Below are positions 8,414-16,744 of a DNA stretch of 64,000 bases, piece by piece (position 1 is the stretch's first letter; the number at the start of each line of letters is the position of its first letter). A program made the position numbers and the translations under genes. The notes below the pieces were generated by a model. The model was not told the origin of the DNA, did not search any database, and saw nothing but the letters and a program-made list of their open reading frames with translations. The stretch is from JBFAPK01 sp040676675 (GTDB taxonomy: Bacteria; Actinomycetota; Actinomycetes; Mycobacteriales; Micromonosporaceae). The stretch is taken from positions 62,001-126,000 of the forward strand of contig NZ_JBFAPK010000005.1 of NCBI RefSeq assembly GCF_040676675.1. The letters run 5' to 3'.

Positions 8414-8962
8414 TCAGCGCCGCGTGGTCGCCTTCTTGGCCGGCGCCTTCTTCGCCGGAGCCTTCTTCGCGGCGCTGGCCCGCGCCGTCGTCTTGGCGGC
8501 CGTGGTCTTGGCGGCCGTGGTCTTCTTGGCCGTGGCGGTCTTCTTCGCCGGGGCGGTCTTCTTGCCCGCGGCGGCCTTGGTGGCGGTCGTCTTGGCCGGA
8601 GCGGCCTTCTTGCTGGGGGCCGCCTTCTTGGTGGCGGTCGCGGTGGCGGCCGCCGTCTTCTTCGCGGCGGTGGTGCTCTTCGGCGCCCGGCCGCTGGCGA
8701 CCATGTCCTTGAAGCCGGCGCCCGGCCGGAACGCCGGCACCGACGTCTTCTTGACCTTCACCGCCTCGCCCGTACGGGGGTTGCGCGCTGTTCGCGCTCC
8801 CCGGACACGCTTTTCGAACACTCCGAAACCGGTGATCGCCACGCGGTCCCCCTTGGCGACCGCGGCCTGAACCTCGGTGAGGACCGCGTCGAGCGCCGTC
8901 GTCGCCGTCTTCCGATCCCCCAGACGCGCGGCGAGAGCCTCGATGAGCTCGGCCTTGTTCAC
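8414..8962 (-). CDS. hupB: HU-family nucleoid protein with Lys/Ala-rich tail
   Basis: DNA-binding, nucleoid-compacting protein of 182 residues. Residues 1-90 are a complete HU fold (NKAELIEALAARLGDRK at the start; the GFGVFEKRVRGARTARNP DNA-binding arm). The second half is a low-complexity tail of PAKK, TAAK and ATKK-type repeats, like mycobacterial HupB (Hlp/MDP1) and histone H1 tails. The GTG start at 8962 is chosen because it begins the HU fold and has GGGAGGGA about 5 nt upstream; the open frame upstream has no homology. It lies downstream of leuCD on the same strand but is separated by terminators. Confidence 0.95.
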   Translation of the reverse strand: MNKAELIEALAARLGDRKTATTALDAVLTEVQAAVAKGDRVAITGFGVFEKRVRGARTARNPRTGEAVKVKKTSVPAFRPGAGFKDMVASGRAPKSTTAAKKTAAATATATKKAAPSKKAAPAKTTATKAAAGKKTAPAKKTATAKKTTAAKTTAAKTTARASAAKKAPAKKAPAKKATTRR

Positions 8963-9053
8963 GACTTCCCTCCCGTATGTGCAACTGGACTCAACGCGAG
9001 CCATTCTGCGCGCACGGTATGCCCTGTGCCACCGGGACACAAACATCTGCTCG

Positions 9054-9109
9054 AAAAAAGCCGTTGTGTCGTAACGGATTCGCCCCCACCGGCGGGGCCG
9101 ATGGGGGCG
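9054..9109 (-). terminator. Tandem terminators downstream of leuCD
   Basis: On the minus strand, a hairpin with CGCCCCCA/TGGGGGCG arms (9081-9109) is followed by a smaller one with CCGTT/AACGG arms (9061-9077) and the run CTTTTTTC. The second is a classical intrinsic terminator, rare in this GC-rich DNA. It separates leuCD from hupB. Confidence 0.75.
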
Positions 9110-9136
9110 AAAAGCGCTCCGGTGCTGGCGTACGGG

Positions 9137-9724
9137 CTATCCCACGAGGGGCAGGAAGGGGGCCCGCTGGCGCTCGAAGGCCGTGATGTCCGCCTCATGC
9201 CGGAGGGTCAGTCCAATGTCGTCCAAGCCCTCCATGAGGCGCCAACGGCTGAAGTCGTCGAGCGGGAAGCTCCAGGTGGAGTCCCCGACCCGGACCTGGC
9301 GGGCGGTCAGATCGACGGTGACGGGCGCCGCCGGGTCCGCCTCGACCAGATCCCAGATTTCTTCGACGGCCTTCAATTCAAGCTCGACCGGCAGGAGGCC
9401 CTCCTTGAGCGCGTTCCCACGGAAGATGTCCCCGAAGCGAGGGGCAATCACGACCCGGAAGCCCCAGTCGCGCAACGCCCACACGGCGTGCTCGCGCGAC
9501 GACCCGGTGCCGAACTCCGGGCCGGCCACCAAAATCGACGACCCAGAATAAGAAGAATCGTTGAGCACGAATTCGGGGTCCTCGCGCCAGGCGCTGAACA
9601 GACCGTCGGCGAATCCGGTACGGGTCACCCGCTTGAGGTACACGGCGGGAATGATCTGATCCGTATCCACATTGGAACGGCGCAGCGGTACGGCGGTGCC
9701 GGTGTGCACGGTGAACTTGTCCAT
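9137..9724 (-). CDS. leuD: 3-isopropylmalate dehydratase small subunit
   Basis: Small swivelling-domain subunit of the leucine-pathway isomerase that converts 2-isopropylmalate to 3-isopropylmalate. The 195-residue length is typical. Recognisable segments are VDTDQIIPAVYLKR (residues 20-33), the GPEFGTGSSREHAVWAL substrate loop (about 68-84) and GNALKEGLLPVEL. It follows leuC by 14 bp on the same strand and must assemble with LeuC to be active. Confidence 0.96.
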   Translation of the reverse strand: MDKFTVHTGTAVPLRRSNVDTDQIIPAVYLKRVTRTGFADGLFSAWREDPEFVLNDSSYSGSSILVAGPEFGTGSSREHAVWALRDWGFRVVIAPRFGDIFRGNALKEGLLPVELELKAVEEIWDLVEADPAAPVTVDLTARQVRVGDSTWSFPLDDFSRWRLMEGLDDIGLTLRHEADITAFERQRAPFLPLVG

Positions 9725-9738
9725 CAGGTGTCAGCCCC

Positions 9739-11193
9739 TCACAGGTCGGCCGGCGCGGCCAGCCGGCCCACCACGGCGGTGGCGGCGGCGACCGGTGGCG
9801 AGACCAGGTGGGTACGCCCGCCCCGGCCCTGCCGGCCCTCGAAGTTGCGGTTGGAGGTCGAGGCGGAGCGCTGCCCCGGGGTGAGCGTGTCCGGGTTCAT
9901 GCCCAGGCACATGGAGCAGCCGGCGAAGCGCCACTCGGCGCCGGCGTCGACGAAGACCTTGTCCAGCCCCTCCTGCTCGGCCGCCTCGCGTACCGCGGCG
10001 GAGCCGGGTACGACGAGCATCCGTACCCCGTCGGCGACCTTGTGGCCGCGCAGCACGTCGGCGGCGGCCCGCAGGTCCTCCAGCCGGCCGTTGGTGCACG
10101 AACCGACGAAGACCACGTCGATCGGCACGTCCCGCAGCCGGGTGCCGGGCCGCAGGTCCATGTACTCCAGGGCGCGGCGGGCGGCGGTGCGCTCCGCGTC
10201 GGTGCCGAACTCCTCCGGGTCCGGCACGGCGGCGTCGAGCGCCGTGCCCTGGCCCGGGTTGGTGCCCCAGGTGACGAACGGGCTGATCCGGCTGGCGTCG
10301 AGGGTCACCTCGGTGTCGAAGACCGCACCCTCGTCCGTGGGGAGCGTGCGCCAGTACGCCAGCGCGGCGTCCCAGTCCGCGCCCCGCGGGGCGTTGGGGC
10401 GGCCCTTGAGGTACGCGAAGGTGGTCTCGTCGGGCGCGATCATGCCCGCCTTGGCGCCCCACTCGATGGACATGTTGGCGATGGTCATCCGCCCCTCCAT
10501 GGAGAGCCTGCGGATCGCCTCGCCCCGGTATTCCACGATGTGGCCGCGGCCGCCGCCGGTACCGACCTGGGCGATGAGCGCCAGCACCAGGTCCTTCGCG
10601 GTGACGCCGGGGCGCAGCTCGCCGGTCACGTTGACCGCCATGGTCTTGGGACGGGCCTGCGGCAGCGTCTGGGTGGCGAGCACGTGCTCGACCTCGCTGG
10701 TGCCGATGCCGAAGGCCAGCGCGCCGAACGCGCCGTGCGTGGCGGTGTGCGAGTCGCCGCAGACGATCGTCAGGCCGGGCTGGGTGAGCCCCAGCTGCGG
10801 GCCGATCACGTGCACGATCCCCTGGTTGTCGTCGCCGAGCGGGTGCAGCTTGACGCCGAACTCCGCGCAGTTGCGGCGCAGTGTCTCGATCTGCGTACGC
10901 GAGGTCGGGTCGGCGATGGTCAGCAGGTCGCCGCGGCGCTCGCGGTACGCCGGGTCGGCGTAGCCGGTGGGCGTGTTGTGGTCCTCGGTCGCGAGGGTGA
11001 GGTCGGTACGCCGCACCCGGCGGCCGGCCAGTCGCAGCCCGTCGAAGGCCTGCGGGCTGGTGACCTCGTGCAGCAGGTGCAGGTCGATGAAGAGCAGATC
11101 CGGCTCACCATCGGCGGATCGCACCACGTGAGCGTCCCAGACCTTCTCGGCCAGGGTCCTGGGCGATGTTGGTTTGGAAGTGACTCCCACCAT
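9739..11193 (-). CDS. leuC: 3-isopropylmalate dehydratase large subunit
   Basis: Aconitase-family [4Fe-4S] subunit of isopropylmalate isomerase, 484 residues. Visible motifs include CGDSHTATHGAFGALAFGIG (around 145-164) and the cluster cysteine regions VFVGSCTNGR and AGCSMCLGMNPD. It is the first gene of leuCD and is divergent from the NdgR-type regulator. An AGGA sequence 7 nt before the ATG is the likely ribosome binding site. Expression is probably controlled by the adjacent regulator, as known in Streptomyces and Corynebacterium (LtbR/NdgR). Confidence 0.97.
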   Translation of the reverse strand: MVGVTSKPTSPRTLAEKVWDAHVVRSADGEPDLLFIDLHLLHEVTSPQAFDGLRLAGRRVRRTDLTLATEDHNTPTGYADPAYRERRGDLLTIADPTSRTQIETLRRNCAEFGVKLHPLGDDNQGIVHVIGPQLGLTQPGLTIVCGDSHTATHGAFGALAFGIGTSEVEHVLATQTLPQARPKTMAVNVTGELRPGVTAKDLVLALIAQVGTGGGRGHIVEYRGEAIRRLSMEGRMTIANMSIEWGAKAGMIAPDETTFAYLKGRPNAPRGADWDAALAYWRTLPTDEGAVFDTEVTLDASRISPFVTWGTNPGQGTALDAAVPDPEEFGTDAERTAARRALEYMDLRPGTRLRDVPIDVVFVGSCTNGRLEDLRAAADVLRGHKVADGVRMLVVPGSAAVREAAEQEGLDKVFVDAGAEWRFAGCSMCLGMNPDTLTPGQRSASTSNRNFEGRQGRGGRTHLVSPPVAAATAVVGRLAAPADL

Positions 11194-11242
11194 CTGGACA
11201 TCCTAAATTCTGGGAGGTATGTTTCGGCTTGTGGGACACAGT
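11194..11242. promoter_or_regulatory. leuC / ndgR divergent control region
   Basis: This 49-bp divergent spacer must hold both promoters and, by analogy with Streptomyces NdgR and Corynebacterium LtbR, the regulator's operator. It contains an AT-richer core, ATCCTAAATTCTGGGA, flanked by CTCCCA and TGGGAG on either side, an imperfect inverted repeat. Operator assignment is inference. Confidence 0.4.
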
Positions 11243-11929
11243 ATGAGTGGTGTCGGCGTTCTCGACAAGGCGGTGGTCATCCTGGCCGCCTGCGTCGACG
11301 GCGCCAGCCTCGCCGAACTCGTCGAGCGCACGAAGCTGCCGCGGGCCACCGCGCACCGGCTCGCGCAGGCCCTGGAGATCCACCGGATGCTGGTACGGGA
11401 CACCCAGGGCCGCTGGCGGCCGGGGCCCCGCCTGGGCGAGCTGGCCAACGCCGCCCCCGACGTGCTGCTGACCGCCGCCGAACCGCTGCTCGCCGCGCTG
11501 CGGGACGCCACCGGCGAGAGCGCCCAGCTCTACCTGCGCCGCGCCGACGAGCGCATCTGCGTCGCCGCCGCCGAACGGGCCAGCGGGCTGCGCGACACCG
11601 TGCCGGTCGGCTCGGTGCTGCCGATGACCGCCGGTTCCGCGGCACAGGTGCTGCTCGCCTGGGAGCCGCCGGAGGCGGTCATGCCGCTGCTGCCCCGCTG
11701 CAAGTTCACCGGTCGTACCCTCGCCGAGGTGCGGCGCCGGGGCTGGTCGCAGAGCGTCGCCGAACGCGAGCCGGGGGTGGCGAGCGTCTCGGCGCCGATC
11801 CGGGACCGCACCGGCCGGGTGATCGCCTCGATCAGCGTCTCCGGCCCGATCGAACGGCTCGGTCGCCGACCCGGCGAGCGGCACGCCATGGCGGTCGTCC
11901 GAGCCGGCCAGCGCCTGAGCGGCCTGTAA
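11243..11929 (+). CDS. ndgR: IclR-family regulator, NdgR/LtbR type
   Basis: DNA-binding regulator of leucine (and wider amino-acid) metabolism. The N-terminal winged helix-turn-helix (about 1-65; LAELVERTKLPRATAHRLAQAL) is followed by an IclR effector domain with VSAPIRDRTGRVIASISVSG. The match to Streptomyces NdgR is strong from memory, including SGVGVLDKA at the start and ERICVAAAERASGLRDTVPVGS. Start choice: ATG at 11243 begins the family's usual N-terminus; an ATG at 11219 would add eight residues but has GGGAGG only one base upstream. Divergent from leuCD, its expected target. Confidence 0.93.
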   Translation: MSGVGVLDKAVVILAACVDGASLAELVERTKLPRATAHRLAQALEIHRMLVRDTQGRWRPGPRLGELANAAPDVLLTAAEPLLAALRDATGESAQLYLRRADERICVAAAERASGLRDTVPVGSVLPMTAGSAAQVLLAWEPPEAVMPLLPRCKFTGRTLAEVRRRGWSQSVAEREPGVASVSAPIRDRTGRVIASISVSGPIERLGRRPGERHAMAVVRAGQRLSGL

Positions 11930-11945
11930 AACCCCCCAGCCTCGC

Positions 11946-12003
11946 CGATCTAGGGCAAATCCGGGTGAGTTGATCTCCAATCACTCAGATTTGCCCTAGA
12001 TCG
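11946..12003 (+). terminator. Long imperfect palindrome downstream of ndgR
   Basis: Arms of about 26 nt pair around a short loop: 16 perfect outer pairs, starting CGATCTAGGGCAAATC at 11946, with the inner arms GGTGAG / CACTC mismatched at a few sites. It can serve as the ndgR terminator. It is unusually long and AT-containing for that, so a dispersed palindromic repeat is an alternative. Confidence 0.55.
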
Positions 12004-12069
12004 ACGCGTGCTTCGCCGCGAATCGGCGCGCATGGGACGGCGTACGGCGGGTAAAGGCAGAAACGAGAG

Positions 12070-12099
12070 CGACCCGCGTCACCGGAGTGACGCGGGTCG
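12070..12099 (-). terminator. Terminator of tRNA-Glu
   Basis: A perfect 13-bp stem, CGACCCGCGTCAC / GTGACGCGGGTCG, with a CGGA loop lies 8 bp past the 3' end of tRNA-Glu, followed on the minus strand by a T-rich stretch (CTCTCGTTTC). Confidence 0.8.
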
Positions 12100-12107
12100 T
12101 CGTGCTG

Positions 12108-12180
12108 TAGCCCCGACCGGATTCGAACCGGCGCTACCGCCTTGAGAGGGCGGCGTCCTAGGCCGCTAGACGACGGGGCC
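12108..12180 (-). tRNA. tRNA-Glu (CTC)
   Basis: A 73-nt cloverleaf on the minus strand: acceptor GGCCCCG / CGGGGCT (one G-U pair), anticodon stem CCGCC/GGCGG with loop CTCTCAA, anticodon CTC at 12144-12146, and T-arm GCCGGTTCGAATCCGGT. No encoded CCA. It decodes GAG, the main glutamate codon in this GC-rich genome. Confidence 0.95.
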
Positions 12181-12341
12181 AGGACTTTCCTTGGTGGTGC
12201 TCGGTCTTGCTTGCCTTGCCAGCTTACTAGATCTTGCCGTGGTGCCCTCTTGCGGGTCTTGCCTACCAGCTCCACCCTCTCGGGCGGCGCCGCTGGACTC
12301 TACCAGAGACCAACTTCCGATGTCTTTGTGGACATCGGCAG

Positions 12342-12413
12342 CTGGGGTACCAGGACTCGAACCTAGACTAACTGAACCAGAATCAGTTGGGCTGCCAATT
12401 ACCCCATACCCCA
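12342..12413 (-). tRNA. tRNA-Gln (CTG)
   Basis: A 72-nt cloverleaf on the minus strand: acceptor TGGGGTA / TACCCCA with discriminator G, anticodon stem ACTGA/TCAGT with loop TTCTGGT, anticodon CTG at 12378-12380. No encoded CCA. It sits 161 bp upstream of tRNA-Glu on the same strand; the two are charged through the shared Glu/Gln amidotransferase route in actinobacteria. Confidence 0.95.
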
Positions 12414-12530
12414 TTGGTGCCTTTCGGCGCCGAGAAAGAACTTTACCGGACCCGCTGCCGCCGACCAAATCGGGTCGGCGGCAGGCGCCGTAGCTGCGCC
12501 AGACGCCGGACGGTGAGGTCACCGTCACGG

Positions 12531-13334
12531 TCAGGCCAGCGTCACCACCGGGTTCGACAGTTCCCCGATGCCGTCGATACGCACCGTCACGGTATCCCCG
12601 TCGGTCAGCGGGCTAACCCCCGCCGGGGTCCCGGTCAGGATCACATCTCCGGGCAACAGGGTCATCACGTGTGAGATGTAGGACACCAGGGTCGGGATGT
12701 CGAAGATGAGGTCTTTCGTCCGCCCGAGCTGGCGAACCTCCATCTCGTCCGGGTTCCGGCCCACCTCGCACCGGATCTCCAGGTCGCTGACGTCCAGGCC
12801 GGTGCTGATCCACGGGCCGAGCGGGCAGAACGAGTCGAAGCCCTTGGCCCGGGTCCACTGCCCGTCCGACCGCTGCAGGTCCCGCGCGGTCACGTCGTTC
12901 GCGCAGGCGTACCCGAAGACGGCCTGCTGGGCGGCGGCCCGGTCGGCGCGACGGGCGCCCGGCGGGCCGATGATCACCGCGAGTTCGGCCTCGTGCTCGA
13001 CCTGCTTCGACTGCACGGGCAGCCGGATCGCGTCCCGGGGACCGATCACCGACGTCGACGGCTTGAGGAAGAGCAGGGGCTCGGCCGGAACCTCGTTGCC
13101 GAGTTCCGCCGCGTGCTCGGCGTAGTTGCGCCCCACACAGACGACCTTGCTGGGCAGGATCGGCGAGAGCAGCCGCACGTCGGCCAGCGCCCAGCGGGCG
13201 TTGGTGAGCTTGATCTCCCCGAACGGGTGGCCCTCGATCTCGGCGATCGTGAGGCCCTCGGGGCCGGCGTCCGGCTCCCCCTCGACGACGCCGAACGACA
13301 TTCCCTTGGCATGAGCAAAACGAGCGATACGCAC
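12531..13334 (-). CDS. Fumarylacetoacetate hydrolase family protein
   Basis: A 267-residue FAH-fold hydrolase/decarboxylase. The metal-binding set is visible: VCVGRNYAEHAAELG (around 67-81), then EHEAELAVIIG with its Glu-x-Glu ligands (about 112-122), and the distal TGTPAGVSPL loop near the C-terminus. Members of this family act on acylpyruvates, oxaloacetate or 2-hydroxyhepta-2,4-diene-1,7-dioate. The specific substrate is not predictable here. It lies immediately upstream of the two tRNAs, an arrangement recalled from mycobacteria, where gltX is also adjacent. gltX is missing here. Confidence 0.9.
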   Translation of the reverse strand: MRIARFAHAKGMSFGVVEGEPDAGPEGLTIAEIEGHPFGEIKLTNARWALADVRLLSPILPSKVVCVGRNYAEHAAELGNEVPAEPLLFLKPSTSVIGPRDAIRLPVQSKQVEHEAELAVIIGPPGARRADRAAAQQAVFGYACANDVTARDLQRSDGQWTRAKGFDSFCPLGPWISTGLDVSDLEIRCEVGRNPDEMEVRQLGRTKDLIFDIPTLVSYISHVMTLLPGDVILTGTPAGVSPLTDGDTVTVRIDGIGELSNPVVTLA

Positions 13335-13489
13335 CCGGCCAATCTATCCCCACCAGCGCGTCCGTCACGGCCGGTGCCGGCGCGCCGGCACCCTACCGCA
13401 GGGGTACGCGCAGGCGGCCGAGTTCGATACTTCCGACCCGTCCGGGTACGCGCCGCTCCTAGCGTGCGGCTTGGGAGGTCTCGATTCTC

Positions 13490-14854
13490 ATGGTTGCATC
13501 GACCCGGAAGCACACGCTGGTGGCGGCGGGTTTCCTCGCCGCCGCCGTGGGAGCCGGAGCCACGCTGGGAGCCGGAACCGCGGTGGGAGCCGGAACCGCG
13601 GTGGGAGCCGGAACCGCGGTGGGAGCCGGAACCGCGGTGGGAGCCGGAACCGCACCGAGCCTCGGCCTGGCCGCGCCCCCGCTCCCGCCCCCGCTGGTCA
13701 GCGTCGCGGTGGCGCCGGTCTCGGCCGCGACACCCGAGTACCGGATCCAGATCCGCAACGGCAGCGCCGGAGCCGTCGACGCCACGGTCCGGCAGGAGTT
13801 GCCGGCGGGCGCGGCGGCGACCGAGATCAGCGACGGCGGGCGGGCGGTACCGACCGGCGGGCGCGGAATCGCCAGTGGCGCGCCGGGCGGCACCGCCGCG
13901 GCGGGCGGCGCCGACCGGGGCATGACCGAGGTGATCTGGCAGCTGCGGTTGCCGGCGGGCGCTACGAAGACGCTGACGACCACGCTGGCGGCGCCACCCG
14001 GTCCCGCCACGCTCACGGCCCCGGCCTGCGCCTTCGTCGGCGGTGGGCAGATGCCCTTCGACTGTGCCTCGGCCACCTGGGACCCCACCCTGAACCGTCC
14101 GGCGGACGCCGCACCGCCCTGGTGGCAGCGGCCGGCCGTCATCGGCGGGATCGTCGCCGGGCTCGCGGTGCTCGCCACGCTGGTCGGGCTCGCGCGCCTG
14201 GTCTGGCAACGGCGGGCCAAGCTGCGCCGGGCGGAGAGCCGGCAGCGCGCCGGGGTCGCGACCTACGACCCCCAGGCGTCGCGCGGCACCCTCTATCCGC
14301 GGCCGTCCGCGCCCCGGCTGGTCACCCACCGCCGCACCCCGCCGGTGTGGCTGGTGGTGAGCGCCGCGCTGGCGATCCTCGCGGGTGTGGTGACCGGCGC
14401 CGTCTGGACCGCCACCAGCCGGGTCTCGGCCATCAGGGCCGACCGGCAGCCGACCAGCGGGGCGTGGGTCGGCACCAGCCAGGTCGGCGGGGTGGGCGTA
14501 CCGCTGCGCGAGTCGGCGTTCGAGTTCACCCTCTACCGGCTGGCCTGCCCGGAGACCGGCTCCGGCGCGAAGCAGCAGTGCCAGGCGACGGTCGGGCTGC
14601 ACAACGTCAGCCAGCAGAGCCAGCCCTGGTACGGCTCGTTGCAACGGGCGTACCAGCCGGGCGGCACCTGGGTCCCGGCCGACGAGGAGGCGACCCGGGC
14701 GGTCAACAGCGGGCGGGACCTCTTCACCGTGCCCGTCGCGCCGGGCGAACGGATGCTCGTCCCGCTGGTCTTCACCATGCCCGGGCGGGAGCCGCCGAGC
14801 CAGATCGAACTGCGCAGCGCGGTCTTCTCGGCCGGGGTACGGGTCAACGTCTGA
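13490..14854 (+). CDS. Actinobacterial membrane protein of unknown function with VGAGTA repeats
   Basis: A 454-residue protein with no family I can name. It opens with a signal/anchor-like segment (residues 1-25, KHTLVAAGFLAAAVGAGAT) that runs into five copies of the hexapeptide VGAGTA. A beta-rich extracytoplasmic-looking region (about 60-195) follows, then two membrane segments (about 205-235 and 285-310), then a C-terminal domain of about 140 residues with two cysteines that could pair (RLACPETGSGAKQQCQA). No enzymatic motif is seen. It stands alone, divergent from the FAH gene, with the next gene 51 bp downstream. Confidence 0.75.
   Translation: MVASTRKHTLVAAGFLAAAVGAGATLGAGTAVGAGTAVGAGTAVGAGTAVGAGTAPSLGLAAPPLPPPLVSVAVAPVSAATPEYRIQIRNGSAGAVDATVRQELPAGAAATEISDGGRAVPTGGRGIASGAPGGTAAAGGADRGMTEVIWQLRLPAGATKTLTTTLAAPPGPATLTAPACAFVGGGQMPFDCASATWDPTLNRPADAAPPWWQRPAVIGGIVAGLAVLATLVGLARLVWQRRAKLRRAESRQRAGVATYDPQASRGTLYPRPSAPRLVTHRRTPPVWLVVSAALAILAGVVTGAVWTATSRVSAIRADRQPTSGAWVGTSQVGGVGVPLRESAFEFTLYRLACPETGSGAKQQCQATVGLHNVSQQSQPWYGSLQRAYQPGGTWVPADEEATRAVNSGRDLFTVPVAPGERMLVPLVFTMPGREPPSQIELRSAVFSAGVRVNV
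13556..13656. repeat. 18-bp in-frame minisatellite
   Basis: About five nearly perfect tandem copies of GTGGGAGCCGGAACCGCG encode VGAGTA hexapeptides right after the signal/anchor segment of the 13490 gene. The period is a multiple of three, so length changes keep the frame. Confidence 0.85.
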
Positions 14855-14905
14855 CCGGGTACGGGCCGCACCGGCGACCCCGGAAGCGGCCCGTACGCTG
14901 GAGCG

Positions 14906-15844
14906 GTGAGTCAGGTACATCCGGCCGGCGGGCAGGCGGGCGAGGCCGTGCTCACGTACCCGGGCGGGGTGACCCGGCTCGCCGCCCGGAGCTGGCAGGC
15001 CCGCGCCCGTGCCCACGCCGAGCGGGCCGACGCCCTTACCGCCGCCCACCGCGGTCGGCGGGCCAACCGCGAGCGCCACGCGATCGAGGACTTCCTCTAC
15101 GACTACTACGGCACCCGCCCGGCCGTGCTGCGTCGCTGGCACCCGGGCGCCGGCACCGTCCTGGAGCCGGCGGCGGAGGCACCGACCCCGCACGCGGCCT
15201 GGCGCTGGTACGCGACCGACCCCGACGGCGCGGTGCGCCTGGACCGGGACCGGTTCCTGGCGGAGCGGGGCGAGTCCGTCGAGTTCATCCACCGGCTGCT
15301 CGCCGCCACCGCGGCCCGACCCGCCTTCACCGGCTGCTTCGGCCTGCACGAGTGGGCGATGGTGTACCGCCAGCGCGAGCACCGGCACCCGCTGCCGCTG
15401 CGGCTGGGCCAGCGGGGCACCGACGCGGTGGTGGAGTCGCACCAGATCCGCTGCACCCACTTCGACGCGTTCCGGTTCTTCACCCCCGAGGCGGTCGGCC
15501 TCAACCGGCTCCAGCCGACCCGGGCCAGCCAGGTCGACCTGGAGCAGCCGGGCTGCCTGCACGCCTCGATGGACTGCCACAAGTGGGCGACGAAGCTCGG
15601 CCCGGCCGTCCCCGGTGAACTCGCGCTGGACTGCTTCCAGCTCGCCGGGGAGGTCCGGCTGCTGGACATGCGGGCCTCGCCGTACGACCTCTCGTCGTAC
15701 GGCCAGCCCGCCGTGGCGATCGAGACCCCCGAGGGCAAGGCCGAGTACGTCGCCCGCCAGCGCGACCTGGCCCGCCGGGCCGGCGAGTTGCGCGTCCGCC
15801 TGATCGCCGTCTGCGAGACGCTGCTCGCCCAGCCCGGGTCCTGA
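14906..15844 (+). CDS. Conserved actinobacterial protein, commonly named 3-methyladenine DNA glycosylase
   Basis: A 312-residue cytoplasmic protein. Close actinobacterial relatives are generally labelled 3-methyladenine DNA glycosylase, but I see no helix-hairpin-helix or AlkA/TagA catalytic motif that would confirm it. Conserved-looking blocks are FLYDYYGTRPAVLRRWHPGA (about 58-77), TGCFGLHEWAMVYRQ (about 146-160) and CLHASMDCHKWA (about 218-229). The His/Cys/Trp-rich last block could bind metal or haem. GTG start at 14906. Role in base-excision repair is therefore only a label by convention. Confidence 0.6.
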   Translation: MSQVHPAGGQAGEAVLTYPGGVTRLAARSWQARARAHAERADALTAAHRGRRANRERHAIEDFLYDYYGTRPAVLRRWHPGAGTVLEPAAEAPTPHAAWRWYATDPDGAVRLDRDRFLAERGESVEFIHRLLAATAARPAFTGCFGLHEWAMVYRQREHRHPLPLRLGQRGTDAVVESHQIRCTHFDAFRFFTPEAVGLNRLQPTRASQVDLEQPGCLHASMDCHKWATKLGPAVPGELALDCFQLAGEVRLLDMRASPYDLSSYGQPAVAIETPEGKAEYVARQRDLARRAGELRVRLIAVCETLLAQPGS

Positions 15845-15917
15845 CCCTTCCGGCGTCGGCGCCCGCGGCGTCCGGCCCCTCCCGAAGCCGACGGCGTCCG
15901 AGGTCACGGATCAGGGT

Positions 15918-15957
15918 TCAGGGCCGGCGGGCCTCGATCAGGGCCGGCGGGCCTCGA
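15918..15957. repeat. 20-bp tandem duplication at methyltransferase 3' end
   Basis: Two perfect head-to-tail copies of TCAGGGCCGGCGGGCCTCGA. On the minus strand the unit carries the last codons and stop of the methyltransferase (…EARRP, stop). The gene ends at the first copy read (15938); the second copy is an untranslated echo. Confidence 0.85.
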
Positions 15958-16696
15958 TCAGGAAGCGCTCGGCGTGCGCCACGAACGGCCCTTCGCGGCC
16001 GATCCGCTCGTGCAGCTCGGCGAGGCGGGGACGGTACCGCTCGACGCTGAAGCCGGGCACGATCCAGATCACCTTGCGCAGGAAGTGCACCACCGCGGCG
16101 ACGTCGAAGAACTCCATCCGCAGCGACTCGGCGCGCAGGTCGACCACGCGCAGCCCGGCCGCCTCGGCCTCGGCGACCGCGTGGCCCGGGTCGCGGACCC
16201 GCCCGACCGGCCGCGGGCCCAGCACGAACTCGGCCAGCTCCCGTACGGTGCCGGGTCCGACCTGCTGGGACAGGTACCTCCCGCCGGGGCGGAGCACCCG
16301 GGCCACCTCCGACCAGACGGTGACGACGGGATGCCGGCTGACGACGAGGTCGAAGGAGCCGGTCGCGAACGGCAGCGCCGCGTCGTCGGCCGCCTCGACC
16401 ACCGTCCCGCCCAGCGGGCGCAGCCGGCGGCGGGCGATCTCGAGGTTCGGCCGCCAGGACTCGGTGGCCACCAGCAGCGCGGGTGGGTGCGGGATCCCGG
16501 CGAGCACCTCCCCGCCGCCGGTCTGGACGTCCAGGGCCGCCGTCGCGCCCGCCATCCGCTCGCCGAGCAGCCGCGAGTAGCCCCACGACGGGCGTTCCTC
16601 GGTGGCCCGGCCCTCGAACCAGGAGAAGTCCCACCCCTCGACGGGTACGGACGCTCCCTCGGCGAGCAGTTCCTCGAAGGTGGCGGGTCGGCTCAT
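15938..16696 (-). CDS. SAM-dependent methyltransferase (class I)
   Basis: A 252-residue protein with a methyltransferase-11-like fold. The SAM-binding motif I is ALDVQTGGGEVLAGI (about 75-89), a motif-II acidic stretch sits in AADDAALPFATGSFDLV (about 125-141), and a post-motif HPVVTVWSEVARVLRPGG (about 146-163) is typical. Motif I has Gln-Thr where most enzymes have Gly. The start at ATG 16696 (MSRPATFEEL) is preferred to the upstream in-frame ATG because the first 24 residues of the longer version run into the tandem repeats. Substrate unknown. Confidence 0.85.
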   Translation of the reverse strand: MSRPATFEELLAEGASVPVEGWDFSWFEGRATEERPSWGYSRLLGERMAGATAALDVQTGGGEVLAGIPHPPALLVATESWRPNLEIARRRLRPLGGTVVEAADDAALPFATGSFDLVVSRHPVVTVWSEVARVLRPGGRYLSQQVGPGTVRELAEFVLGPRPVGRVRDPGHAVAEAEAAGLRVVDLRAESLRMEFFDVAAVVHFLRKVIWIVPGFSVERYRPRLAELHERIGREGPFVAHAERFLIEARRP

Positions 16697-16744
16697 CCCG
16701 CGAGTCTCGCCCCGCCCCGGTACGCCCGCCACCGCTTTCCCGCC

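Noticed and set aside
13046..15907. A 953-residue open frame on the minus strand opposite two plus-strand genes
   Set aside because: Composition is Arg/Gly/Pro/Ala-rich with no domain, and it runs antisense through well-formed genes. Long antisense frames are expected at this GC content.
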